This document shows, piece by piece, positions 35,001-46,269 of a stretch of 64,000 nucleotides of DNA (positions are counted from its first letter, which is position 1; each line of letters opens with the position of its first letter). This DNA comes from Rhizophagus irregularis (lineage: Eukaryota; Glomeromycota; Glomeromycetes; Glomerales; Glomeraceae): positions 4,650,001 to 4,714,000 of the forward strand of contig NC_089437.1 in the NCBI RefSeq assembly GCF_026210795.1. The letters are read 5' to 3'. The notes under the pieces are model-generated. The model did not search any database, was not told the DNA's origin, and was given only the letters and a program-made list of their open reading frames with translations. Both the position numbers and the translations under genes were made by a program.

Positions 35001-35459
35001 TTACGTGTTTTCTTTGCTAAGTTGAGCATGCATCCTTTCAATACGATCATGAACCGTTTTAAGAGTTTGATTTGTTGTTGTTAATTTCTTTCTTGCTGAA
35101 ATCAATTTTTGAATTGATGATTGAATTGGTGGTGGTTCGGCTGCTTCAACAAATAATTGAAGTTCTAAAAAAAAAAATAAAAATAATTACTATTAATTAA
35201 AATGTTTCCTTTATAATTAACTTCCCAACCTTTTTAACATACCCGCAAGTAATCTTTCAATTTCTTTACTTAATTCTTTTTGACTTGCTTTTACCGCGAC
35301 AATTCTTGAATCCATTTCTTCAATTACTGGTGATAGTAGGGTCATTAACCCTTTAGAAAAATTTTCTTTATCTAATTTAACATCATTGTCGGGTATTTCG
35401 GTTATGTTGATGCTTTCAAAGTTAGAGGTATTTCCCTTTGTTTCCTCTTCTTGATCCAT
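35001..35459 (-). CDS. SNAPIN: SNAPIN, BLOC-1 complex subunit
   Basis: Two exons, 35459-35243 and 35164-35001, joined at G|AA (Glu), encode 126 aa. After a short acidic head the protein reads SKGLMTLLSPVIEEMDSRIV, then AVKASQKELSKEIERL and SSIQKLISARKKLTTTNQTL, ending RIERMHAQLSKENT. This matches Snapin from end to end: LL.P....D..I.AV..SQ..L...I..L and ..KL..AR..L...N..L....ER. The length and all-helical, coiled-coil nature also fit. Snapin is a subunit of BLOC-1, which acts in endosome and lysosome-related organelle traffic; yeast Snn1 is the counterpart. The second exon was found by splice phase, since the first runs on only a few codons past the donor. The gene is head-to-head with eIF3d. 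Confidence 0.9.
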
Positions 35460-35601
35460 TTAAAAGTTTCAAGGTTTTTAGAAAGTTTAAAAAAAGTTAA
35501 GGTTGGATCATATATATCAATTATGGAATATTTAAGTTACACAGATGATCTATCTTATATAGATTTCACAAAAAAAAAAAATTTATTATTCGAAAAAAAA
35601 T
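35460..35601. promoter_or_regulatory. Bidirectional promoter of SNAPIN and EIF3D
   Basis: Only 142 bases separate the two divergent ATGs. The region is A/T-rich with an A run before the eIF3d ATG; no canonical TATA box is clear. Shared regulation is likely from the arrangement but is not shown by any motif. Confidence 0.6.
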
Positions 35602-38127
35602 ATGGAGGAACCTTCATTTAAACTTCCTGAAATTATTGATAATGATAATGGTTGGGGTCCTTCACCTGTTATGTTACCGGAAAAATTTAGAGACATACCA
35701 TATGCTCCATATAGTAAAGCTGATAAATTAGGTCGAATTGCTGATTGGTCTACTCCAGAACAAAGAGAAAAAGAATCTTCCGGAAGACAAAGAACAAATT
35801 ACAGAAATTACCGAGGTATTATTTTATTCATAATTATACCGATTTTGTCAAATTTACACCAATTAACTTTTTCTTATACCAATAGATCAGTATACAGCCT
35901 TTGGTCATGGTGTATCAAATGCTTTTGCTTATGCTCATGCTGAAGACGAAGCTTCATTTTCAGTCGTTGATAATCGATCTACTGCTCAAAAGAAAGCCTC
36001 TTCATATAGAACCACCGGTGGTACAAAAGTATGTAATCCTTGATTAATTTCATTATTTATGATCATTTATGTTCTAACTTTTTTATATTCAATACAGGGT
36101 CGAACAAGTGGCGCAAGAGGTCAAACTAATCGCAACGTTAGAAATGGTCAATACCAAAGGCCCAACACACAAACTCGGAATACACCCGGGGGTAGAGCAG
36201 CTCAAAATGCGGTTCGGAAACGATACGGCTGGAAAGATTATGATAAGGTTGATAAAGTTGATTTTAATTGTTTGATTTAATTTGGTTATTTTTAGTTAAC
36301 ATAGTTTACTATATTATTATAGCCTCAACGTGCTAGAGATGCTTCAGTCAATGTGGGTCCGGATTGGAAAGTTCTTGAAGAAATTGAATTTAATTGGTTA
36401 TCCAAGCTTAATTTAGATGTAGAGAATGTAGAAGACATGTACGTATCAAATTTTAATATCGTTGTTAACACTATATACGAGTAATTTTTTAATTTATTTA
36501 TTACTTTTTTTTTTCATTAGATCTTTACATGGCTTTTTATATTATTATGACAAAAATTATGATCTTATTCGTACCAAATCAGAAAAACCATTAATCCCTA
36601 ACGATAAAGTTCGATATTTTGTATCTACATCTAAGGATCCTATTATCGATCAAGTAAATAAAATTAAATAAAATTAGAATTTTCTTTTCTTAAATTTACT
36701 TAATTTATCTAACCTTTTTCTTTTTTTTTTATGTTTAGCTTGCAAAAGATGATACAGCTACCGTTTTCGCTACTGATTCTGTTCTAAGTTTACTTATGTG
36801 TGCACCTAGATCTGTATATCCTTGGGATATTATTATTAACCGTGTAGAAAATAAGTTATTCTTTGATAAACGGGATACAGGAGTTTACGGTATGTTTCAT
36901 CAATTATATTTATTATTTATTATTTGATTTAATTTAAACAATAACTTTTAAATTTAGAAAATATCACCGTTAATGAAAATTCATTTGATCCACCACTTGA
37001 GACTGGGGACAAGGATAATATTAATTCTCCAAGTGCATTATCAATGGAGGCAACCTTAATTAATCATTATTTTGCGTTACAAGTAGTTAATGAGGTAAGA
37101 ATCGTTCCTATACATGGGGGTGAATTAGGTTAAAGCCATGACGAAAATATTACGGCACATTATACTAATTCGGTATTACACCGGTGTATTACTGGTGTAA
37201 TACTTGAATCTTTGAACAAAATTTGGTGTAATAAATTTCACCAATACGCCACCTAAATGCCGAATTCTCGTTATGTTTTCTAATTTTTTTATGGAAAAAT
37301 TTATTTTTAGGGTGAAAAATATGAACTTGATAAACCTAATCCATTTATAAGCTCTCAAGAGGATAATGATATGTTAGCACCAACTGCTTATCGGTATCGT
37401 AAATTTGACATAAGCATTAAAGAAGATGAGGACATTTCAATTGTCGTTCGTACACAACTAGATTCAGTTGTGAAAACTTCGGGTGGTGATTCTTCATTAA
37501 TTACTATTAGAGCTTTGAATGAGTTTGACCCTAGATCTCAAGGAGCCGGTGGAGCTTTAGATTGGCGACAAAAATTGGATACTCAAAGAGGAGCAGTTGT
37601 CACGACTGAAATGAAAAATAATAGTTGCAAATTAGCACGTTGGGCAGTTCAAAGTATTTTAGCTGGGGCTGACCAAATGAAATTGGGGTAAATACTCTTA
37701 AAAAGTCACTTTATTAAGTTTAAAATTATTTTAACAAAATCTTTTATTTATAATAGATATATTTCTCGTGTTTCTCCAAAAGATAATACAAAACATGCTA
37801 TTCTGGGTACTCAAATTTATAAACCACGTGACTTTGCCGCCCAAATGAATTTGTCAGTTTCAAATGGGTGGGGAATTGTTAGAACCGTCATTGACTTATG
37901 TATGAAATTACCAGAGGGTAAATACGTACTAATAAAAGATCCTAACAAGGTAAAGTTAAAATCTTTATTAGATTTCATTTGTATAGATCAAATCTAATTT
38001 TAGTTATTTATTTTTATAGCCGGTAATTCGTTTATATGCTGTTCCCGCTAATGCATTTGAAGCTGATGATGATTTAGCATTGGAAGATGGTGAAGAAATA
38101 AATGAGGAGGAAGAAGTTCAAAAATAA
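35602..38127 (+). CDS. EIF3D: Eukaryotic translation initiation factor 3 subunit D
   Basis: Ten exons: 35602-35815, 35886-36028, 36098-36247, 36323-36438, 36521-36653, 36739-36889, 36958-37094, 37311-37687, 37757-37949, 38020-38127. All junctions keep phase, giving 573 aa, the usual eIF3d length. Diagnostic stretches: [37 protein letters not shown], the basic RNA-binding linker [108 protein letters not shown], and an acidic C-terminus. eIF3d is the eIF3 subunit that contacts the 40S mRNA entry site and can bind caps in specialised initiation; in fission yeast it is Moe1/Int6-associated. Intron 7 (37095-37310, 216 bases) is three times the usual length and holds a small inverted repeat. Confidence 0.97.
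37138..37275. repeat. Inverted-repeat insertion inside eIF3d intron 7
   Basis: CATGACGAAAAT at the left edge pairs imperfectly with ATTCTCGTTATG at the right. A central ATTACACCGGTGTATTACTG region is also palindromic (TTACACCGGTGTAA-like). The host intron is unusually long. It is probably a small MITE; no secure TSD was found. Confidence 0.4.
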
Positions 38128-38300
38128 ATAATACATATCTACAGTTTTATTATACAGTATTTAAAAAAAAAATTTAAAGTAAAAAAGGGTAGAGATGAGA
38201 AAAAAAGAATTTTTCTTTTTATACAGTATTTTGTATTTTGTATTGTTTAAAAAAAAAAATTACATTTAAATAAATATCTAATATATATGTACAATTTAAT

Positions 38301-38525
38301 TTATACATCAACAACATCATCAGAATTCAACTGATGATATTTTATATATCTTTTGTCGTCCATCATTTCTTCATCGCTTTCTTCAAAATTTTTATAATCG
38401 TCATATTTAATAATAAGTGAATTATCTGATTTATGGTCACCACCGAATATGAAATAACATATTATACCACCGAGATATAATGAAAAAATTACTATATAAA
38501 TTATTAAAGTAGTAAAATCCAACAT
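38301..38525 (-). CDS. Small single-pass membrane protein, unknown
   Basis: A single-exon 74-aa frame convergent with eIF3d (173 bases between the stop codons). Residues ~4-28 (FTTLIIYIVIFSLYLGGIIC and on) form one hydrophobic helix right at the N-terminus, with little before it: a signal anchor or tail-type small membrane protein. The remaining 46 residues are acidic and polar, KYDDYKNFEESDEEMMDDKR and ending NSDDVVDV. The sharp contrast between a membrane helix and a charged tail is unlike random AT-rich frames, so I think it is real. I do not recognise a family. Confidence 0.55.
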   Translation of the reverse strand: MLDFTTLIIYIVIFSLYLGGIICYFIFGGDHKSDNSLIIKYDDYKNFEESDEEMMDDKRYIKYHQLNSDDVVDV

Positions 38526-40316
38526 AGTAGCATATATATATTATAATGTGTGAAACAGATATTTTTTTTTTTCTCACACTTTCCAAAAAAAAAAAATGTG
38601 AAATTTTTAAAAAGAACAAGATTTTTTTTTTTAATTAGAATATAGATCGTAAATCAGAATTTCGATGATTTTTTTATTTGTATATATTTACGGATACTTA
38701 AAACCGATTTGTTCTTTGGAGAAAATAAATTATTCTCCTTTTAACAAGATCTATTATAATTATTATAAAAGCGATTTTTTTCTTTTTACTTTTGAAAATT
38801 TTCCCAAAAAGAAAGTAAAAATATATATAGGACAGTTTCATTTTATAAAAAAAAATATCTTACAAATGAATTTTTAATTCAATTTACTTTTTAGTAAAAG
38901 GAAAAAAGGTCTTGTAGAAACTTTTCACCCAATACTTATAAAACGTGTGAATATTTTAAGTTTTAATTGGTTCAAACGTAATTGTTTACATTTTCCCGAA
39001 TTTTTAATTCAAACTAAATTAACTAAATTGTAATTTTTTTATTCCCCCTTAATGAGAACTGGTTTAGAAACACATCTTTATTATCTTTATTATAGTGGAT
39101 CCTCTGCTCATTAATGAAACTTTTCGGATATTGAAGATTTATAAAGATGATCTATTAGAAATTTAAATCATTTCAAAAATGGATATTGACTTGATATGAA
39201 AATCAGATTTGTAACATCCCATTTTTTTTATTGCTTTAATATCAATTGTACGGAACAGGACATTTAACGGGTTAAAATCTGTGAAATCGATCTTTTTTAT
39301 TCAAAAATTTCATGACGAAAAAATTGTAAACAGATGAAAATGAAATTAATCAAATTCGATATAAAATTTTTTTAAAGATTATAATATATACAAAATATTT
39401 GAACAAAAAAAAAACAAATTTGTAATAAAGAATACAAAAAAGAGTTGTATAATAAATAAATAAAAGGTTTTTTTATTTTTTATTTTTTTAAAAATTTTTT
39501 TTAAGCTAAACTATCTTTGTATTATATATATAAATATTTACTTTAAAATAACATTGTATTTTTTTTTTGTATTTATTTATTATATATTGTATACAGTATA
39601 TTAAAATATTAATTTATATGTAATATTATATATATATATATATAATAATTACTTTTATTATTTATTATCTTTGAATATTCTGATTTCTGACCATCTTTTT
39701 TTTTGAAGGTTTTCAGTAAAAATTATGATATTATTTTTCATATTTGAAAAAAGTTGTAGTATTTGTAGTATTTTTTTTTTTAAAGATATTATAGTAGTAA
39801 TCAAATTATTTTTTAAATAAAAATAGGATATAGTAGCTAAAGATCACATACCATTTAATTCTGGCCGAAAATTATAATTTTGGCCAGAGTTAAAAAACAC
39901 ATCATAATTTTTTTTCAAAATTTCAATTTATTAAATAATAAGATTTTTATTGCACTTATGTTATGTCATATCTATTTAATATATTACATATAAAAGTCAA
40001 AAATGACATTCTAATTCCTTTTTGATATATTAAGAAAACTTGTAGAGCAATCAAAAATACATATAATAGTATAATATTTCTTATAATATATAGTAAATTA
40101 GTGTTACAATCTGGATAATTAATGGATGGCCAATTTGTTCAAATATTTCCCATCTATTTTTGGAAAAAGATGCCTACATTTCCTAAATTATGTATTGGCT
40201 ATTAGGGTTTACATTTAACATTATAGAAAGACTCAAAAAATGAATTATTCTATTGACTAAATGTTAAAAATGAAATATAATTTAAACAGATTGAATTTAT
40301 TATTTATACAGATGAA
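38526..40316. other. Intergenic, AT-rich
   Basis: No gene is supported. A near-perfect 27-bp palindrome, CTGGCCGAAAATTATAATTT and on, lies at 39861-39887; similar GGCCAAAATTA phrases recur near 41532 and 42665, inside the arms of the inverted repeats to the right. Confidence 0.5.
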
Positions 40317-40619
40317 TACAGTCAACTCCCTATATAGTCACTCTCATTATAGTCACATGTCATACCAGTTGAATGTTCAAACTTCAAAACACTTTATTAT
40401 TAAAATCTATCCTATATAGTCACAATTTATCTATAATCACTATCACACCTATCCTTAAAAATCTTATATTAAAAAAAACTATTTATAATCATAGTTATAT
40501 AAAGAATATATTAAATAACTTAGCATCTAATAATCATACAAAGGTGTACCATATCTTGTTAAAATCGTCTCACTAAAACAAATCAAATAGTGGTAGTTTT
40601 ATCTTTTTACTTTACTAAA

Positions 40620-41330
40620 TGTTATGACCAGGCCTCTTTCTACCACTTATGAGATATCATCAGGCCAGTACCCTATCATTCCCAAAGGGTTAACCATTCA
40701 ACCAAGTACTTAAAGTTCCTCAGGAAGACAGCACCTTATATGAGAATATCCCTCATCAGGCCATTTTTCAGGCTGATTTAAAGCTAGGAGTATGCCACCT
40801 ACTCATCCTTTAACCCATTGCATGATACTGGCACTCAATTTATTTTACAACCTTAAGAGAGCACCTACTTTCATAGAGCACTTTTGACAGGTAATATCAA
40901 CCATCTAATACCCTTCCATACTACCAGGATCCCGCTTACTTATAATAAAGATCACTGTAGAAAATTGCCCTTTACTAATAGTTTTTACCTTACTTTTTTC
41001 TTAAATTCTATTAGTTAATTAGCTAAAAAGAAAAAAAATCATAATAATGTAACATAAAATTTCTTTTTATAGTAGGATCTGCAAAGTATTTTATATATGA
41101 TTTTTATCTTAGGCCTGGGGGTGACCTATCTTATAAGTAAACGAGATCCTATACCACCATTTTAAGTACGAAGTCTCACTCAAAGGCTACTACAACCTGC
41201 GATTACCTAGCACTAATAGTACAGTTGTGAACCCAAGTGGTATACTTTGTAGTGACCACTTAGACAGAAAGTAGCAGGCATCTGTTCAGGGTTACTCCAG
41301 TTTTATCCTTTTATGATTATTGACTGATAA
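40620..41330. other. GC-richer unexplained segment inside repeat A
   Basis: Base composition here (CCAGGCCTCTTTCTACCACT; CCTCAGGAAGACAGCACC) is clearly less AT-rich than its surroundings. It has no long open frame. A MITE at 40926-41150 interrupts it. It may be a fragment of another repeat or of a gene carried by the element. Confidence 0.4.
40926..41150. mobile_element. Short MITE of the AGGA(C/T)CCCG family, 8-bp TSD with one mismatch
   Basis: The ends AGGATCCCGCTTACTTATAA and TTATAAGTAAACGAGATCCT are inverted repeats. The flanks are ATACTACC (40918-40925) and ATACCACC (41151-41158), seven of eight bases alike. The termini match those at 46270 and 49126. It is non-coding, 225 bp. Confidence 0.65.
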
Positions 41331-41427
41331 ATTATTCAATAAAATGCTAAACATCGGCATTATAATATTTCTTAATTTACATTTATTGCGCTATTTAATA
41401 TTTTACTAAATTTCTTAGTATCTAGTA

Positions 41428-42795
41428 CAGTCAACTCTCTTTATAGTCACACATTTGGGACAGTCCATATTTGGTGATTATAAAGAGATGTGACTATATA
41501 AAAAATTTCTTATATTTGTATATCATAATTCCGGCCAAAAATTAATATAATTTTAGTCAGAATTATACTTAAAACTTTATTGTATCGTAACTTCGCCAAT
41601 ATTAATCGTAGAGAGATGATCCTACCGCCATTCGATTCGTCTTGATGAGACGGTTCTAATGGTATAAAATACGTCGAAATCCAATCACTAGATTAATTTC
41701 CGAAATTAAAAAAATATTAATGGTTTTTGTGTAATAACTCCGCCAAAATTGATCCTAGAAAGACGATCTTACTACCATTCGATTCGTCTTGATGAGACGA
41801 ATCTAATGGTATCAAATACATCGAAATCCAATTACTAGATCAATTTCTGAAATTAAAAAATATTAAATGGTTTTTAAGTAATAACTCCGTCAATATTGAT
41901 CACAGAGAGATGAGCTTACCACCATTCGATTCGTCTCAATGAGGCGATTCCAACGAGCTATAAATCGTCTTTTTACAATCACTAGGTACCGAGAAATCTG
42001 GCAAAGTGTTAAATGGCGCAGTAAACGTAAATCAAGAAATATTATAATGCCGATGTTTAACATTTTGTTGAATAACTCGTCAGCCAGTGATCGGAAAGGG
42101 ATAAAACTACCACCATTCGATTCGTCTCAGTGAGATGATTCTAACAAGCTATGATACATCTTTGTACGATTATTAGATGCCAAGTTATTTAATATATTCT
42201 TTATATAACTGTGATTATAAACGGTTCTTTTTAATATAAGATTTTTGAGGATAGGTGTGATAGTGACTATAGATAGATTGTGACTATATAGGATAGATTT
42301 TAATAATAAAGTGTTTTGAACATTCAACTGGTGTGACTATATAGTAGAATGTGACTATAATGGGAGTGACTATAGAGGGAGTTGACTGTAATTATAAAAT
42401 GATGATTAATAGTTCGTTGGAATCACCTCATTAAGACGAATCAAATGGTGATAAGCTCATCTCTCTATGATCAATATTGACAGAGTTACTACTTAAAAAC
42501 CATTTAATATTTTTTAATTTTAGAAATTGATCTAGTAATTGGATTTCGATGTATCTTATATCATTAGATTTATTTCATCAAGATGAATCAAATGGTAGTA
42601 AGATCATCTCTCTAGGATCAATATTGGCAGAGTTATGATACAATAAAGTTTTAAATATAATTCTGGCTAAAATTATATTAATTTTTGGCTGAAATTATAA
42701 TATACAAATATAAGAAATTTTTTATATAGTCACATTTTCTTATAATTATCAAATATGGACTGTCATAAATGTGTAACTATAAAGAGAGTTAACTG
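41428..42795. mobile_element. Inverted repeat B, Tc1/mariner-like CAGTCAACTCTC ends
   Basis: The left end CAGTCAACTCTCTTTATAGT, with TA before it, pairs with the right end at 42795, with TA after it. The arms, 41428-~41962 and ~42410-42795, include diverged ~140-bp direct repeats carrying ACCATTCGATTCGTCTT. The loop contains the right arm of repeat A, so A and B interleave rather than nest. Nothing in it codes for a transposase. Confidence 0.65.
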
Positions 42796-44240
42796 TAATT
42801 TTAAAACTAACAATGTCTATGAAAACTAAGGATAAAAAAGTTTTACTGATCTTCTTTTACAGATTGGTAATGAAAAATATTCTGTTATTCTAAATATAAA
42901 AGACATAATAAACTTCTCTTTATTTATAGTAATTTTTAGAGGTAAATTATTTTATCTATTTAAACTTAATCAAAAATTCTAATAATATGAATTATATAGT
43001 TAAAAAGGCTATCTTAATTCCAAAAAATGATGATATTAAATATATTTCAACTCTAATAATAAACTGATTTCTTAGCAAATTTCATATATACTTTAGTGCA
43101 GATTCTATAAATTTAACAGATAATATATAACAATATGGACTAACTTCAACTATTTTTAGAATTTTTAAATAAAAATTTCTGGCCTTCCTTTTGGCAAATT
43201 GAAATTAAAAGTAGAAGTTTTAATAATACTTCTGTAAAATTTAAATCTCTTAAAAGGGTTTTGCAATGAGACTCAATTAATTTGTCATGATCTTTACAGT
43301 AAAATAATTAATGCTGAAATTATTATAGGTTTATATATTGGTAATTGTACTTTCATACTATAAATTTTATTGACTTCTTTAATGACTTCTTTATATACTA
43401 AGATTTATTTTAAAGTAATACTAATTTCTGGTATATATACATTTTTTTATAACTATTAACAAGTTATAGGATCAAACACTGAACTATGTGAATCTCTATT
43501 TATCATAATAACTAATATTTTCACATGATCAGCTATATATCATTTTATCAAGATTGAGTTACATCAAATTAATGCATCAAGATTTTTATTAATCGTAACT
43601 AGAAATGCTAAATAAAAAATGTTATATATAATGAGATTTTTTAATAACAAATATTTGATTTATTTTATTAAATAAATAAGAAATGTAGATATATTTAAAT
43701 ATTTAATATTTTAAATTTTTATAAATGTATAATTTTATATATAATCTACTATATAAATTTCTATAATACAAATATATATATATATTAATATTTTAGAAAA
43801 ATTGTTGTCATAAACAAGGTTAATAAGTATTTGATCACATGGATGGCTTGTACTAGCAACTTATTCATGTGTCACATTGATTAAATAGTTAAATATTATT
43901 AATCAAATAGTTTATCTATCAGATTTTTTTTTACTACTTTCTTTCTCATTCGTTTCATTTTTTTAATAAAAATCATATTAAATTCCTTTTTTTTCAACAT
44001 TTTTAACATGAACAAATTATTTTTACCATCATCCTTCAATATTAATCATATCTGCTGATCTGTAGAATTAGCTTAAATTAAGATTTTTATAAAAATTTAG
44101 CTGTATAATAGGATTTACATTATACAAACCTAAATTAAATATGGGTTACATATTTAAATAATTTAGAATTATCCAAAAATAAAAAAAAAAATTTAATTTA
44201 TATTTTAAAAATAATGATACTAAGCATTTCTTTACTCAAT

Positions 44241-44659
44241 CACTTTTTCATTAGGACACTATCAGATATTACCTAATATCATTTTAATATAAGAGCTTAC
44301 CCCTCCCTCCTAAGTAAAATATGTTATATATATAATTCCTTATTTAGTATTATATGTAACCTAAGATATACTTGTAGCTGAAACCTTTTCACGTGATTTT
44401 TGGCCATGTCTTTAAATCAAAATTAAGTTAAAAAATGATAAAAATTAATCTCTACATCCAGCCGAAACTATAATATAAAGTCTTTAGAGTTTCAGATGGA
44501 TTTCTGGATAGTTTTTAATAATTTATTATAATTAAATTACTGAAAGTCAAAAATCCTGTTTAGCTTCATAGAGGTTTCAGCTACATGTATAATCTACAAT
44601 CTATAATTACCCCCTCCCTCTAAAATATTAGGTAATATCTGACAGCATCCTAATAAGTG
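44241..44659. mobile_element. TIR element inside the left arm of the large inverted repeat
   Basis: The left CACTTTTTCATTAGGACACT and TCAGATATTACCTAATAT match the complement of the right end (CAGATATTACCTAATATTTT, CACTTATTAGGATGCTG). CCCTCCCTC runs sit inside both ends. About 419 bp, non-coding. The sequence resumes matching the opposite arm on both sides, which supports a later insertion. Confidence 0.6.
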
Positions 44660-46269
44660 AACCAAAAAAGTTTGCAGGCATATATAGCGGTTATTTCTTA
44701 AACAGTAAGTAAAAAAAATACATTAATATTTGTTATTTATAGAAAAAAAATCTTTTTATTTATTTTAACTTTAGTTTTCTTTGCTTTTTTTTTGTAAAAA
44801 TATATGTAAAATAAAAGATATAAGAGTTTCGAAAAGTTTTTACTTTTTTTGTTTAATAAACTATACAACTTATTTAGTAATATCTGGCTAAACTCTTTTT
44901 ACCAAAAATTTCAGTTTCGTCACCAACTAGTTTCAGTTTCGTCATTGACTAAACTATATAGTAATAATTTTTAAGTTTAAATTTTAATTATATAAAATTA
45001 TAGTTTTATTATAAAAATATATGAAATTATATTATACATATAATAAGTTTTATAAATTCCTTTAAAAAATATTATATTTTAATATAAATTTATTATTTTT
45101 TTTTTATAAGTAATTATTATAATTAAAAATCCATGTAAATCTATAAAAAATTCATTGAAATACTATAGAATATTGAATTTTGGCATTTCATCTTTTAATT
45201 TTAAATGTCTAAACTATTTCAGTTTAGTCAAATGACTAAATATTTCAGTTTCGTCCAGGATCTCTAAACTTACTCATTACTTTTTATTATTGTTTTATTA
45301 GATTTATTTAATTAAAGTCCTTAAAAAGCAAATAAATTTTTTAAATAAGGTAAAAGGACTCTGGAAACTTCTTGAAAATAATTTTTTTGGTAAGAAATGT
45401 AATTTTAAAATATTTTTTATAACGGGTTTTATGTGAATTATATAATCATTGATTTCTCAGCATACATGTATGCTAATTGAATGATTTTATATTTATTTGA
45501 AAGATGTAAACTTGCTCTAGCTTAAAAATCAAAGAACATTCAGGTTGAATCACTAGATGCAGAGATATTTACGATCAAAGCAAAAAATTGCAAATTAATG
45601 CATTGAACGCATTTATTCAGCAACCAGTAATTATTTTCATCTAATTTTAGGTTCATTAGATAAGTCTTGATTTTTTCTTTTAAATGAATATAAATTCATC
45701 CAACTATCTTATGTATAGCCCAAGATATTCACAATTTTGTTATGAGAATTGTATTCTGATTTTATAATTTTAATGTTACTTGTATTAAAAAAAATTAAAA
45801 TTCAAATAACTAATTGATTTTGTGTATCAGATAATATAGATCCATTATTGTCACATGACTTTTAACGTTGCATTCATTTGGCAAATCTATTTTGTGGACA
45901 TAGCATATAATTCCACAAATTGGTACATATGTAATATTAATATTCTTAAAGAATTTAGTTTATCAAGAAAACTTTTTTTCTTTGATAATCCCAGTAAGAA
46001 ATAACCAAACTTAATAGTATCAATTATCAAATATAATAAATACTAAATGATTTTTTCTTTTAGAATCTATTGAAGAATATAAACAAAATAGGTTTGAACA
46101 GTTAAATAGTAATAATGATAATAATTCTCACAAAGGTATTGATGAAAGTATCAATATTTATGAGAACTAAAATCAGCTATCTGATTCACCTATTGTGCAG
46201 TTATTTTAAGCAATGTTAAATTCTCTCTGAATACTAACTTGATACGATATTTGAAAATTGGGAGGAGGT

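Larger units (their letters stand above)
40319..42387. mobile_element. Inverted repeat A, Tc1/mariner-like CAGTCAACTCCC ends
   Basis: The left end CAGTCAACTCCCTATATAGT (TA before it, 40317-40318) pairs with the right end at 42387 (TA after it). The arms, 40319-~40607 and ~42098-42387, are highly similar, so similar that the mirror frames within them encode almost the same 66-aa nonsense peptide. The space between includes unrelated material, a small MITE and the left arm of repeat B. No transposase is seen. Confidence 0.65.

Noticed and set aside
40373-40576. Frame whose product nearly repeats that of 42127-42327 on the other strand
   Set aside because: Conservation comes from the inverted-repeat arms of a non-coding element, not from protein selection; the products are low-complexity.
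41160-41330. Possible tRNA- or SINE-like GC-richer stretch
   Set aside because: No acceptor stem, A/B-box order or cloverleaf could be built; kept only as part of an unexplained GC-richer segment.
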